Source of the DNA: Planctomycetota bacterium
GTDB lineage: Bacteria > Planctomycetota > Phycisphaerae > Sedimentisphaerales > Anaerobacaceae
Length of the DNA stretch: 37,143 nucleotides
NCBI GenBank assembly: GCA_022566315.1
Contig: JADFJC010000022.1
Coordinates: 1-37,143 of the forward strand
Direction: 5' to 3'
Below, piece by piece: positions 6,292-13,076 of this stretch. A model generated the notes under the pieces. The model made no database searches. It was not told the origin of the DNA and saw only the letters and a list, made by a program, of their open reading frames with translations. Position numbers and translations under genes: made by a program. Numbering within the stretch: the stretch's first letter is position 1; every line of letters starts with the position of its first letter.

Positions 6292-8580
6292 ATGAGTGTT
6301 AGACGCGGGGCAAAAAAGAAGAAATCACTATCGCATACTAAAAGAAGCGTCCAGCGTCGCAAAACCCAAACGCACTCGCCGACGGATAAAAGAATTATTT
6401 CCACAATTTCCACGAGTAAAGAAAAACAAGAGGATAAAAAAAAGGTGCCGCCCAAGATGATAACCGGCTGGCGTCTCTGGCTGTTTCGCATTATTGCTCT
6501 TACCATTATTCCGGTTCTGCTGTTGTTGGTGGAATTGTCTCTGCGCATAGTCGGTTATGGTTTTCCTGCCGCTGCAATTATTAAATGTGAAGTGGACGGC
6601 AAAGATGCTTACTGTGACAATGTCAAATTTGGCTGGCGGTTCTTTCCCCGAAACATTGCCCGTGAAGCTGAGCCGTTCGTTTTTCCTGCCGGCAAGCCGT
6701 CCGATACTTATCGGATTTTTGTGCTGGGCGCTTCCGCTGCCAAAGGTGAGCCGGATCCGGCATTTTGTTTTGGGCGCATTCTGCGGCTAATGCTGCAGGA
6801 GGAGTATCCGGCAGTAAAATTTGAACTTGTTACCACCGCGATGACGGCCATCAATTCCCATGTGGTCCTGGAGATAGCAAAAGACTGTGCCCCTCACGAT
6901 GCCGACTTGTTTATCGTATATCTTGGCAACAATGAAGTTGTCGGGCCATATGGAGCTGGAACCGTGTACACTCTGCCTTTGGCCAATTTGTCTGTCATTC
7001 GTATCGGCATTGCTTTTAAAGCTACCAGGCTGGGGCAGCTGCTAACCAGCTTAGTCGAATCAGTAGGTGTTGAGAAGGATCTTCCCAGGGTTTGGCGTGG
7101 AATGGAAATGTTTCTCAACAACCAGGTACGAGCTGGTGACCCCCATTTGGAAGCAGTTTATCGAAATTTTCAAAGAAACCTAAAAGATATTAGGCGCATT
7201 GCCTGCAAAAGCGGTACCAGGATAATTTTCTGTACCGTGGGCAGCAATCTGAAAGACAGCCCGCCATTTGCTTCTCTGCATCGGCTGGATTTGACCCAGA
7301 CAGAGGGCAAAAAGTGGGACGAGATTTACCAACAAGCTGTGGAACACGAATTGGCAGGTGATTATGCCAAAGCGGTTGAACGCTATTTAGCCGCCGCCCG
7401 GATTGATGACCGTTACGCCGACCTGCAGTTTCGACTGGGCCGCTGTTATTGGGCCATAGGTGAATATGACAAGGCCAGGGACAGATATATTGAAGCACGT
7501 GAGCTGGACACGCTTCGATTCCGTGCTGATACACGAATCAACAAGATTATTCGCGACGTAGCCAGAGACAAGGCCGCGGAAGGTATTTACCTGGTGGACA
7601 CAGCCAAGGTTTTTGAAAGGAACAGCCCCCACGCGACTCCCGGGGAGGAGCTGTTTTATGAGCATGTACATTTGAATTTCAAAGGAACTTATTTTCTCGC
7701 TAAAACAGTTTTTGAACAAGCGCAAAAGATACTTCCTCCAGAGTGGACAAAACCTCAAGAAGCCAATAAACATCCAATATTAACCCAAGCCGAGTGTGCC
7801 GAACGCTTAGCCTACACCGATTGGGATCGCCACGGAATTGCTGATGAGATTCTTAGTGGCTTTATCAAGGAACCGCCGTTCACCAACCAGCTCTATCAAA
7901 AGGAGCGTGTAAAGCAAATGGAGCAAAATCTCGAGGCCCTTAGAGTTTACCTTGCTCCGGAAGCTCTTGAAAGAGCTGCAGTTCAGTATCGTCAGGCGAT
8001 TCAGAAAGCACCCTCCGACTGGCGCTTGCGTTGGAAATATGGCAAATTATTAACGGAAGGTTTGAAAGACTTTCAGGCGGCAGCCGAACAGTATCGTTTA
8101 GTGCAAAAGCGTTTGCCGCATTCTTATGTAGGACACACCGCATTGGGGGCGGTCTCACGCGGACTGGGCGATCTTGATGAAGTTATCGCCCAATATCTGG
8201 AGGCAATACGAATCAAACCCACCTGTGGTGATGCGCATTACTACGTAGCATGGGCGTATCAAAAGCAGGGCAGGATGGATAAGGCCAAAGAATATTATTC
8301 TAAAACGCTGCGATTACAGCCGGATTACATGCCGGCATATAACAATCTGGCAGAGATACTGTACCGGCAGGGCATGGTTGACGAGGGAGTTGAAGTATGT
8401 CGTAAGGGATTGCTTTTTGTGCCGGATAGCACGGTTTTGCGCTGCAACCTGGGTATTCTTTTAGATAGACAGGGACATAGACGTGAGGCGATCAAAGAAC
8501 TTAACACCGCTTTACAGATAGACCCGAATTCCACCAAGATACGTAGAGTGCTGGAATCTATCTTGAAAAAAGGCAATTGA
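6292..8580 (+). CDS. SGNH-hydrolase-like membrane protein with TPR repeats
   Basis: This 762-aa protein starts with a very basic cytoplasmic tail (1-56) and one membrane helix (about 62-88). An SGNH-type hydrolase domain follows: nucleophile block GASAAKG (146-152, Ser148), block III GNNE (212-215) and a final EHVHLNFKG around 457 supplying His. TPR units interrupt the domain (about 335-410) and continue at the C-terminus (about 565-750, e.g. ALGAVSRGLGDLDEVIAQYLEAIRI in pieces). Such proteins accompany NodU-type carbamoyltransferase/SxtJ genes. They may transfer or remove acyl groups on an exported glycan, but the substrate is unknown. It converges on the carbamoyltransferase module across a mobile element. 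Confidence 0.8.
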   Translation: MSVRRGAKKKKSLSHTKRSVQRRKTQTHSPTDKRIISTISTSKEKQEDKKKVPPKMITGWRLWLFRIIALTIIPVLLLLVELSLRIVGYGFPAAAIIKCEVDGKDAYCDNVKFGWRFFPRNIAREAEPFVFPAGKPSDTYRIFVLGASAAKGEPDPAFCFGRILRLMLQEEYPAVKFELVTTAMTAINSHVVLEIAKDCAPHDADLFIVYLGNNEVVGPYGAGTVYTLPLANLSVIRIGIAFKATRLGQLLTSLVESVGVEKDLPRVWRGMEMFLNNQVRAGDPHLEAVYRNFQRNLKDIRRIACKSGTRIIFCTVGSNLKDSPPFASLHRLDLTQTEGKKWDEIYQQAVEHELAGDYAKAVERYLAAARIDDRYADLQFRLGRCYWAIGEYDKARDRYIEARELDTLRFRADTRINKIIRDVARDKAAEGIYLVDTAKVFERNSPHATPGEELFYEHVHLNFKGTYFLAKTVFEQAQKILPPEWTKPQEANKHPILTQAECAERLAYTDWDRHGIADEILSGFIKEPPFTNQLYQKERVKQMEQNLEALRVYLAPEALERAAVQYRQAIQKAPSDWRLRWKYGKLLTEGLKDFQAAAEQYRLVQKRLPHSYVGHTALGAVSRGLGDLDEVIAQYLEAIRIKPTCGDAHYYVAWAYQKQGRMDKAKEYYSKTLRLQPDYMPAYNNLAEILYRQGMVDEGVEVCRKGLLFVPDSTVLRCNLGILLDRQGHRREAIKELNTALQIDPNSTKIRRVLESILKKGN

Positions 8581-8627
8581 CTCAGGACTTGTAAATAAAT
8601 TATCTTCCATTTTTGGCTGGCTGCGGC

Positions 8628-8647
8628 CCTGCCTGCCGGCAGGCAAG
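8628..8647 (-). repeat. Nested 20-bp palindrome in element copy 2
   Basis: On the minus strand this reads CTTGCCTGCCGGCAGGCAGG. Copy 1 lacks it at the equivalent place and copy 3 has it identically. It therefore looks like a separate small insertion, or a deletion from copy 1. Confidence 0.7.
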
Positions 8648-8763
8648 TTCGGCTGGCGGCCTCAGCAAAACTCGGACTACCAACCAGTAGGCCTGCGTTT
8701 TGCTTCCACCGTAAGGTGTCCTGTGGACTTGCCAGCCTTGTCCTCGCTGGAGCCAAAACGAAA

Positions 8764-8783
8764 CTCGCCTGCCGGCGGTCAAG
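8764..8783 (-). repeat. Nested 20-bp palindrome in element copy 2
   Basis: On the minus strand this reads CTTGACCGCCGGCAGGCGAG. It is identical in copy 3 and absent from copy 1. It interrupts the element just inside the left terminal repeat. Confidence 0.7.
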
Positions 8784-8804
8784 ACCTAATTTCTTTACCA
8801 GTCC

Positions 8805-9038
8805 TTAGAAGAGCGGGTAAATGAACGGTGCTATTGCTGTGCCGCCTAACAGTATGAGCAAACCCAAAAGAAGCAGTATAATCAATATGGGTAACAGCCA
8901 CCACTTTTTATTGTGTTTGAGGAAAAACCAAAACTCTGCGAGCAAGGGGGTCCGCTTTTTTTGTGCCAGCTTGCTGAATTCACTGGATTGTTCCCCCCTG
9001 TTAGAAGGGGTCTTCGACTGTCGAAGATTCTTAGACAT
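8805..9038 (-). CDS. DUF5989-family small membrane protein (SxtK-like position)
   Basis: This is 77 aa with one hydrophobic helix (about 47-70, WWLLPILIILLLLGLLILLG) and the conserved ending APFIYPLF. The recognisable family core starts near LLAEFWFFLKHNKKWWLLP. About 25 residues before it (NLRQSKTPSNRGEQSSEF) look foreign and are encoded by DNA with a TCTTCGAC-T-GTCGAAGA palindrome (9011-9027) and a CCCCT...AGGGG pair. It is the last gene of the carbamoyltransferase-SxtJ-DUF5989 operon, 17 bp after the SxtJ-like gene. Its role is unknown; it is probably an inner-membrane partner of the carbamoyltransferase complex. Confidence 0.75.
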   Translation of the reverse strand: MSKNLRQSKTPSNRGEQSSEFSKLAQKKRTPLLAEFWFFLKHNKKWWLLPILIILLLLGLLILLGGTAIAPFIYPLF

Positions 9039-9055
9039 CCGTATTCTCCAATTTT

Positions 9056-9475
9056 TCAGAACTGCTGAAAATAACGCTCAGGGTTCTCAGGCGGTTTCCG
9101 TTGTAACCAGTAGCTGTCGGCAGCAGGGTCAAACTTGCGGCCAAGCGCATCTCTGCCTATGAGTCGAAAGAATAGTCCCACAGGTGTGAGCATAAGAAAG
9201 TAAAAAGCCATCAATAACGTGAAGCTAACCACCAAACCTATCGGAAAAGTAACAGCTACTAAACCAACATAAATCATTCTGGTGAGTCTGAGGGAAATCA
9301 CGCTGCTTGCGAAAATGATAAAACCAACAGCAAAGATAGCCAAGGCCCATTGAATTGCAGCTCCCTTAAGCAGATAAAACAACAAAGAAATGATTGCCGA
9401 TGCTACCAGGGCGATTTTGCCAAAACTTTGCAGTTGTTTGCGTTTCGGGTACCAGTTTATCTCAACTAACGACAT
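9056..9475 (-). CDS. SxtJ-family membrane protein
   Basis: This 139-aa protein has about three to four hydrophobic segments (around 20-35, 41-62, 67-100). Its conserved tail GRDALGRKFDPAADSYWLQR and PENPERYFQQF matches the SxtJ family named after the saxitoxin cluster. The family is found beside NodU-type carbamoyltransferases; its biochemical role is unknown. It starts 28 bp after the carbamoyltransferase stop on the same strand, so co-transcription is likely. Confidence 0.75.
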   Translation of the reverse strand: MSLVEINWYPKRKQLQSFGKIALVASAIISLLFYLLKGAAIQWALAIFAVGFIIFASSVISLRLTRMIYVGLVAVTFPIGLVVSFTLLMAFYFLMLTPVGLFFRLIGRDALGRKFDPAADSYWLQRKPPENPERYFQQF

Positions 9476-9503
9476 TTTATATTATTCCCCTTTGGCCTGT
9501 AAG

Positions 9504-11339
9504 TTAATCCAATTCAAACTGGGCTTTGTATTCGTCTATCTCGTGCTGCTTTGCCTGCGGTTGCTCTTCTTTGTAAAGCAGCTGATTTTCCATCACCAAA
9601 ACATCCATATTTGTCGCTATAAAGCAGCGATACGCGTGCTCTGGGGAGCACACGATCGGCTCGCCGCGAATGTTAAAACTTGTATTGATAATAACAGGAC
9701 AGCCGGTTTTTTCCTTAAATAAACTCATAAGACGGTGCAGTTTTGGGTGGCGCTGCGAATCAACAGTCTGGATGCGCGCTGAATAATCCACATGTGTAAT
9801 TGCTGGTACGACGCTGCGTTTGACCTTTAGTTTTTCCAGTCCTTTGAGCGATTCAAGCGGCACATCCGGTGTTAAGCGTTTGTCTTCTTGAATTGATGCA
9901 ACCAACAGCATGTACGGGCTGTCTTCTTCAGGTTTCATCTGAAAATAATCCGCCGCATCCTCTCGAAGTACGCAGGGAGCGAAGGGGCGAAAAGACTCAC
10001 GGAGCTTGATCTTGCGGTTCATTATTGATTGCATCTTTTCACTGCGGGCATCACCAATGATGCTGCGGTTGCCCAATGCACGGGGCCCAAACTCCATTCG
10101 TCCCTGAAACCAGCCGATTACTTTTTCCTGGTTGATTAAATCTGCCACCTTGTCAATCAATTGCTCCTGGTCCTGATAGGAGTGGTACCTGGCATTAGCC
10201 GAGTCAAGAAACCGGCGAATTTGCTCGTCGGTATAAGCGGGGCCGAGTAGAGAGGCCCCCTGTTTATCGTGACCATCAACTCTCCGCTCATTGCCCAGCA
10301 ACTGGTACCATACAAACAGGGCTGCTCCTAATGCCCCACCGGCGTCTCCGGCTGCGGGTTGAATCCAGATGTTATCGAAAGGCCCTTCGCGAAGGATACG
10401 ACTATTGCCAACGCAATTGAGGAACACGCCGCCGGCCAATACAAGGTTCTGCATCCCGGTCTGCCGATGTACGTGCCTGGCGGCACGGAGCATAATCTCC
10501 TCGGTAACGGCCTGGATCGACGCTGCAATGTCCATTTCCCTCTGGGTCAGCGGCGATTCGGGCTTGCGCGGCGGACCACCAAACAGCTTTTCAAACTTCG
10601 GACCGGTCATTACAGTTTTATGACAGTAGGGAAAGTATGACATGTCCAGCCGGAATGAGCCATCTTCTTTGAGGTCGATTAAATTTTCTGATATGAGCTT
10701 ATAGTATTTTGGTTCCCCGTACGGCGCCAGGCCCATCATTTTGTATTCGCCCGAGTTGACCCGAAAACCGGTGAAGTAGGTAAAAGCGGAATAAAGAAGC
10801 CCGAGCGAATGAGGGAATTGCATTACATGGGTAAGCTCGATTTTGTTGCCGCGACCAGTCCCGAAACTACCCGTGGTCCATTCGCCGACTGCGTCGAAGG
10901 TTAGAATGGCGGCCTCATCAAAAGGGCAGGGGAAAAAGGCACTTGCGGCATGCGATTCGTGGTGTTCGGTGAAAACATAGCGGCTCTTGTACTTGTTGTG
11001 CAAAGCCCTGTCCATTTCCCGGGGCAAATGCAGCTTCAGCCGCAGCCACAATGGCATACCCATAAGGAACTGCTTAAAACCTCGGGGGGCATAACCGATG
11101 TAGGTTTCGAGCAGCCTTTCGAATTTCTGGAGCGGTTTCTCATAGAAAACCACGTAATCGAGGTCTTCGGCAGCGAGCCTCCCGGTCTGGAGGCAATACT
11201 CAACCGCATTTGTCGGGAATTGGCTGTCATGCTTCTTTCTTGTAAATCGCTCCTCCTGGGCGGCGGCGATGATTTCGCCATCGCGCACAAGCGCTGCAGC
11301 ACTGTCATGGTAGAAGGCAGATATTCCCAAAATATTCAT
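9504..11339 (-). CDS. NodU/CmcH-family O-carbamoyltransferase
   Basis: This 611-aa protein matches the full length of the family. The N-terminal Kae1-like domain begins MNILGISAFYHDSAAALV, with EERFTRKKHD at 29-38; this half makes carbamoyl-adenylate from carbamoyl phosphate and ATP. LAGGVFLNCVGNSRI, GDAGGALGAAL and the C-terminal FGPRALGNRSIIGD, then RESFRPFAPCVL, are family hallmarks. The acceptor hydroxyl (glycan, nodulation factor, antibiotic or toxin in known members) cannot be predicted. The SxtJ- and DUF5989-like genes downstream resemble the saxitoxin SxtI-J-K trio. A five-codon leader ORF (11353-11336) overlaps its ATG. Confidence 0.92.
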   Translation of the reverse strand: MNILGISAFYHDSAAALVRDGEIIAAAQEERFTRKKHDSQFPTNAVEYCLQTGRLAAEDLDYVVFYEKPLQKFERLLETYIGYAPRGFKQFLMGMPLWLRLKLHLPREMDRALHNKYKSRYVFTEHHESHAASAFFPCPFDEAAILTFDAVGEWTTGSFGTGRGNKIELTHVMQFPHSLGLLYSAFTYFTGFRVNSGEYKMMGLAPYGEPKYYKLISENLIDLKEDGSFRLDMSYFPYCHKTVMTGPKFEKLFGGPPRKPESPLTQREMDIAASIQAVTEEIMLRAARHVHRQTGMQNLVLAGGVFLNCVGNSRILREGPFDNIWIQPAAGDAGGALGAALFVWYQLLGNERRVDGHDKQGASLLGPAYTDEQIRRFLDSANARYHSYQDQEQLIDKVADLINQEKVIGWFQGRMEFGPRALGNRSIIGDARSEKMQSIMNRKIKLRESFRPFAPCVLREDAADYFQMKPEEDSPYMLLVASIQEDKRLTPDVPLESLKGLEKLKVKRSVVPAITHVDYSARIQTVDSQRHPKLHRLMSLFKEKTGCPVIINTSFNIRGEPIVCSPEHAYRCFIATNMDVLVMENQLLYKEEQPQAKQHEIDEYKAQFELD

Positions 11340-11353
11340 ACCGTAATATCCAT
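11336..11353 (-). CDS. Five-codon leader ORF overlapping the carbamoyltransferase start
   Basis: ATG 11353 encodes MDITV and stops at TGA, sharing ATGA with the main start (11339-11336). An AGGGGTGA ribosome binding site sits 5 nt before the leader ATG, while the main ATG has none of its own. Translational coupling is a reasonable inference; the peptide itself probably has no function. Confidence 0.45.
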   Translation of the reverse strand: MDITV

Positions 11354-11361
11354 AAAAATCA

Positions 11362-11403
11362 CCCCTGGGAAATTGCTACTCGAGCGAACCTATGAACCAG
11401 GGG
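11362..11403 (-). promoter_or_regulatory. Leader inverted repeat in the carbamoyltransferase mRNA
   Basis: CCCCTGG (11362-11368) and CCAGGGG (11397-11403) form a 7-bp stem in the 5' leader, and one arm overlaps the AGGGG ribosome binding site of the leader ORF. If formed, the stem would hide that site. No known riboswitch class is recognised. Confidence 0.4.
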
Positions 11404-11406
11404 GCA

Positions 11407-11434
11407 ATTATAAGCTATATCGTCCGAAAAGCAA
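11407..11434 (-). promoter_or_regulatory. Probable promoter of the carbamoyltransferase operon
   Basis: On the minus strand, TTGCTT (11434-11429) and TATAAT (11412-11407) are 16 bp apart, about 70 bp before the start codon. The -10 is perfect and the -35 is weak. Confidence 0.5.
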
Positions 11435-11517
11435 AACCGATTGAATATTGAGTCTGTCCTAAGAGAAAAGAGTTTTTAATAGAAAATGCTTTTTTTGCGT
11501 TAAAATCTGGTTTGCTC

Positions 11518-11546
11518 TTGCAATTTTACACAAAATCATATATTTA
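11518..11546 (+). promoter_or_regulatory. Weak promoter candidate for rpmB
   Basis: TTGCAA and TATTTA are 17 bp apart, about 60 bp before the rpmB start, in the divergent gap shared with the carbamoyltransferase operon. The -10 match is poor. Confidence 0.3.
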
Positions 11547-11608
11547 ATGCTTTCGATGGGGTTAGACCTCGTCCTACGTTAAAGTTAAATAAAACAGGAG
11601 CGTATTTG

Positions 11609-11875
11609 ATGTCGAGAGTATGTTATTTTACCGGTAAGCGAACGGTGGCCGGCAGAAGTATAGCCCGGCGTGGTAAGGCAAAGCATCTTGGCGGTGTTGG
11701 TAAAAAAGTTACCGGCATTACCAAGAGGAAGTTTAAGCCGAATATACAAAAGGTTCGGGCTGTTGTTGATGGCAAGATTTGCAGGATTAGAGTTTCAGCC
11801 AAAGCCATTCGTATGGGTCTTGTGCAAAAGCCTCCAAAGCGAGATTACAAACCCGCCGAGAAGACCACCGGCTGA
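11609..11875 (+). CDS. rpmB: 50S ribosomal protein bL28
   Basis: This is an 88-aa basic protein with the classic start MSRVCYFTGKRTVAG and the body GVGKKVTGITKRKFKPNIQ followed by RIRVSAKAIRMGL. It is a structural protein of the large ribosomal subunit. ATG 11609 has AGGAG (11596-11600) well placed. A terminator separates it from gatC, although the two lie close together. Confidence 0.95.
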   Translation: MSRVCYFTGKRTVAGRSIARRGKAKHLGGVGKKVTGITKRKFKPNIQKVRAVVDGKICRIRVSAKAIRMGLVQKPPKRDYKPAEKTTG

Positions 11876-11907
11876 CAAAAGCATTTTCCATAGAGGATTT
11901 TCTTTGA

Positions 11908-11933
11908 GCGGGGCGGATTCTGCCTCGCTTTTT
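11908..11933 (+). terminator. Rho-independent terminator between rpmB and gatC
   Basis: GCGGGGC (11908-11914) and GCCTCGC (11922-11928) pair around GGATTCT, followed by TTTTT. It lies 20 bp before the gatC start. It would separate or attenuate transcription entering gatC. Confidence 0.75.
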
Positions 11934-11952
11934 CTTTAAGCAGGGATTGAAA

Positions 11953-12261
11953 ATGGCCAAGAAAATTGACCAGGCCCAGGTAAGAAAGGTTGCCAAATTA
12001 TCTCGGCTGGAATTGACCGAGGCGGAAGTTCAGGAATTTACGGGGCAGTTAAGCGCAATCCTTGACTACGTAGAAAAAATGAATGACCTGGACACCACCG
12101 ACGTCGAACCGTTAGCACATTGTTTGCCGATTAGCAATGTTTTGCGTCAGGACTGCATCAAAGAATCACTCGGAACGGAAAAGACGTTGGCCAATGCGCC
12201 GCAGCGAGACGGAGAATTCTTTAAAGTACCGAAAATACTCGATGATAGTTCCGGCGCATAA
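11953..12261 (+). CDS. gatC: Aspartyl/glutamyl-tRNA amidotransferase subunit C
   Basis: This is 102 aa. GatC is the small subunit that clamps GatA and GatB in the complex that amidates Glu-tRNA(Gln) and Asp-tRNA(Asn). Diagnostic segments are KVAKLSRLELTEAE, LSAILDYVEKMNDLDTTDVEP and the C-terminal NAPQRDGEFFKVPKIL. ATG 11953 is preceded by CAGGG at 7 nt; the TTG at 11947 lies inside that spacing. gatA follows only after an unrelated esterase gene, so the operon is not the compact gatCAB arrangement. Confidence 0.93.
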   Translation: MAKKIDQAQVRKVAKLSRLELTEAEVQEFTGQLSAILDYVEKMNDLDTTDVEPLAHCLPISNVLRQDCIKESLGTEKTLANAPQRDGEFFKVPKILDDSSGA

Positions 12262-12300
12262 GAGAAAATTGCTGCAGAACGGATTAGGAGGTATTTGGCA

Positions 12301-13062
12301 ATGAAAACAAATTACTTAATATGTTTTGCGTTTATGCCCTTGTTTTTGGTTGGTTGTGCACAGATGGAGAAAAGCAAAATGAGTTCTGTTCCGCCGGGTA
12401 GTCAGCGTTCCCAGACGTTTAAAAAGACAGTAACTAAAACTTTAAGCTGTAAGTATTTGCTGTTTCTGCCGGAGGGCTACGGCAAAAACCGGCAGCGCTG
12501 GCCTTTGATTATGTTTCTGCATGGTGCCGGTGAACGCGGCAGTGATTTGAAAAAGGTAAAGAAACACGGCCCACCGAAGATAATCGAAAACCGAAAGGAT
12601 TTTCCTTTTATCGTTGTCTCTCCGCAATGTCCGACAGGTGATTGGTGGACAGAGAAGGTTGAAGTGCTGATAAATCTCTTGGATGATATTGTGGCTCGGT
12701 ATAAGGTGGATAAGAAGAGGGTTTATCTTACGGGCCTGAGCATGGGTGGGTACGGCACATGGTCTTTGGCCTCTGCATATCCCGAACGGTTTGCCGCTAT
12801 TGCACCCATTTGTGGCGGGGGTAGCCGTATAATGTCTTTGAGACTCAAAAATATACCAGTTTGGGTTTTTCACGGGGCAAAAGACAGGGTCGTTCCACTT
12901 AAAGAATCTGAAGAAATGGTCGATGCCATAAGGAAGCGTGGTGGAAATGTCAAATTAACAATCTACCCCGACGCCGGCCATGATTCCTGGACCGAAACGT
13001 ATAATAACCAGAAACTTTACGATTGGTTTCTTGAGCATCGTAAAAGTAGAAAGACTAAATGA
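12301..13062 (+). CDS. Exported lipoprotein alpha/beta-hydrolase (esterase/peptidase-like)
   Basis: This 253-aa protein has a lipoprotein signal (NYLICFAFMPLFLVGC, lipobox LVGC), so it is probably anchored in an outer- or inner-membrane leaflet. The hydrolase core has the oxyanion segment MFLHGAGERG, nucleophile elbow GLSMGGYGTW (Ser), acid in VFHGAKDRVVP and His in YPDAGHDSW. This fits the PHB-depolymerase/dienelactone-hydrolase-like 'predicted peptidase' group acting on esters of polysaccharides or similar. ATG 12301 follows AGGAGGT by 8 nt. It lies between gatC and gatA with a 14-bp gap to gatA, so it probably shares their transcript despite an unrelated role. Confidence 0.85.
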   Translation: MKTNYLICFAFMPLFLVGCAQMEKSKMSSVPPGSQRSQTFKKTVTKTLSCKYLLFLPEGYGKNRQRWPLIMFLHGAGERGSDLKKVKKHGPPKIIENRKDFPFIVVSPQCPTGDWWTEKVEVLINLLDDIVARYKVDKKRVYLTGLSMGGYGTWSLASAYPERFAAIAPICGGGSRIMSLRLKNIPVWVFHGAKDRVVPLKESEEMVDAIRKRGGNVKLTIYPDAGHDSWTETYNNQKLYDWFLEHRKSRKTK

Positions 13063-13076
13063 TGTGATTTACGGCG

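Larger units (their letters stand above)
8585..8804 (-). mobile_element. Structured MITE-like element, copy 2 (220 bp)
   Basis: Read on the minus strand, it has the same ends as copy 1 (GGACTGGTAAAGAAATTAGG and GATAATTTATTTACAAGTCC) and an identical long hairpin. It carries two extra 20-bp palindromes at 8764-8783 and 8628-8647. It lies 4 bp after the TGA of the SGNH gene and touches the TAA of the DUF5989 gene, so it fills the entire gap between two convergent genes and could fold in both transcripts. Confidence 0.85.

Noticed and set aside
8600-8782. Open frame across structured element copy 2, with a similar frame in copy 3 (36469-36696)
   Set aside because: The 20-bp palindromes and the swapped hairpin are not multiples of three, so the frame is not kept between copies. 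Conservation follows base pairing and not codons.
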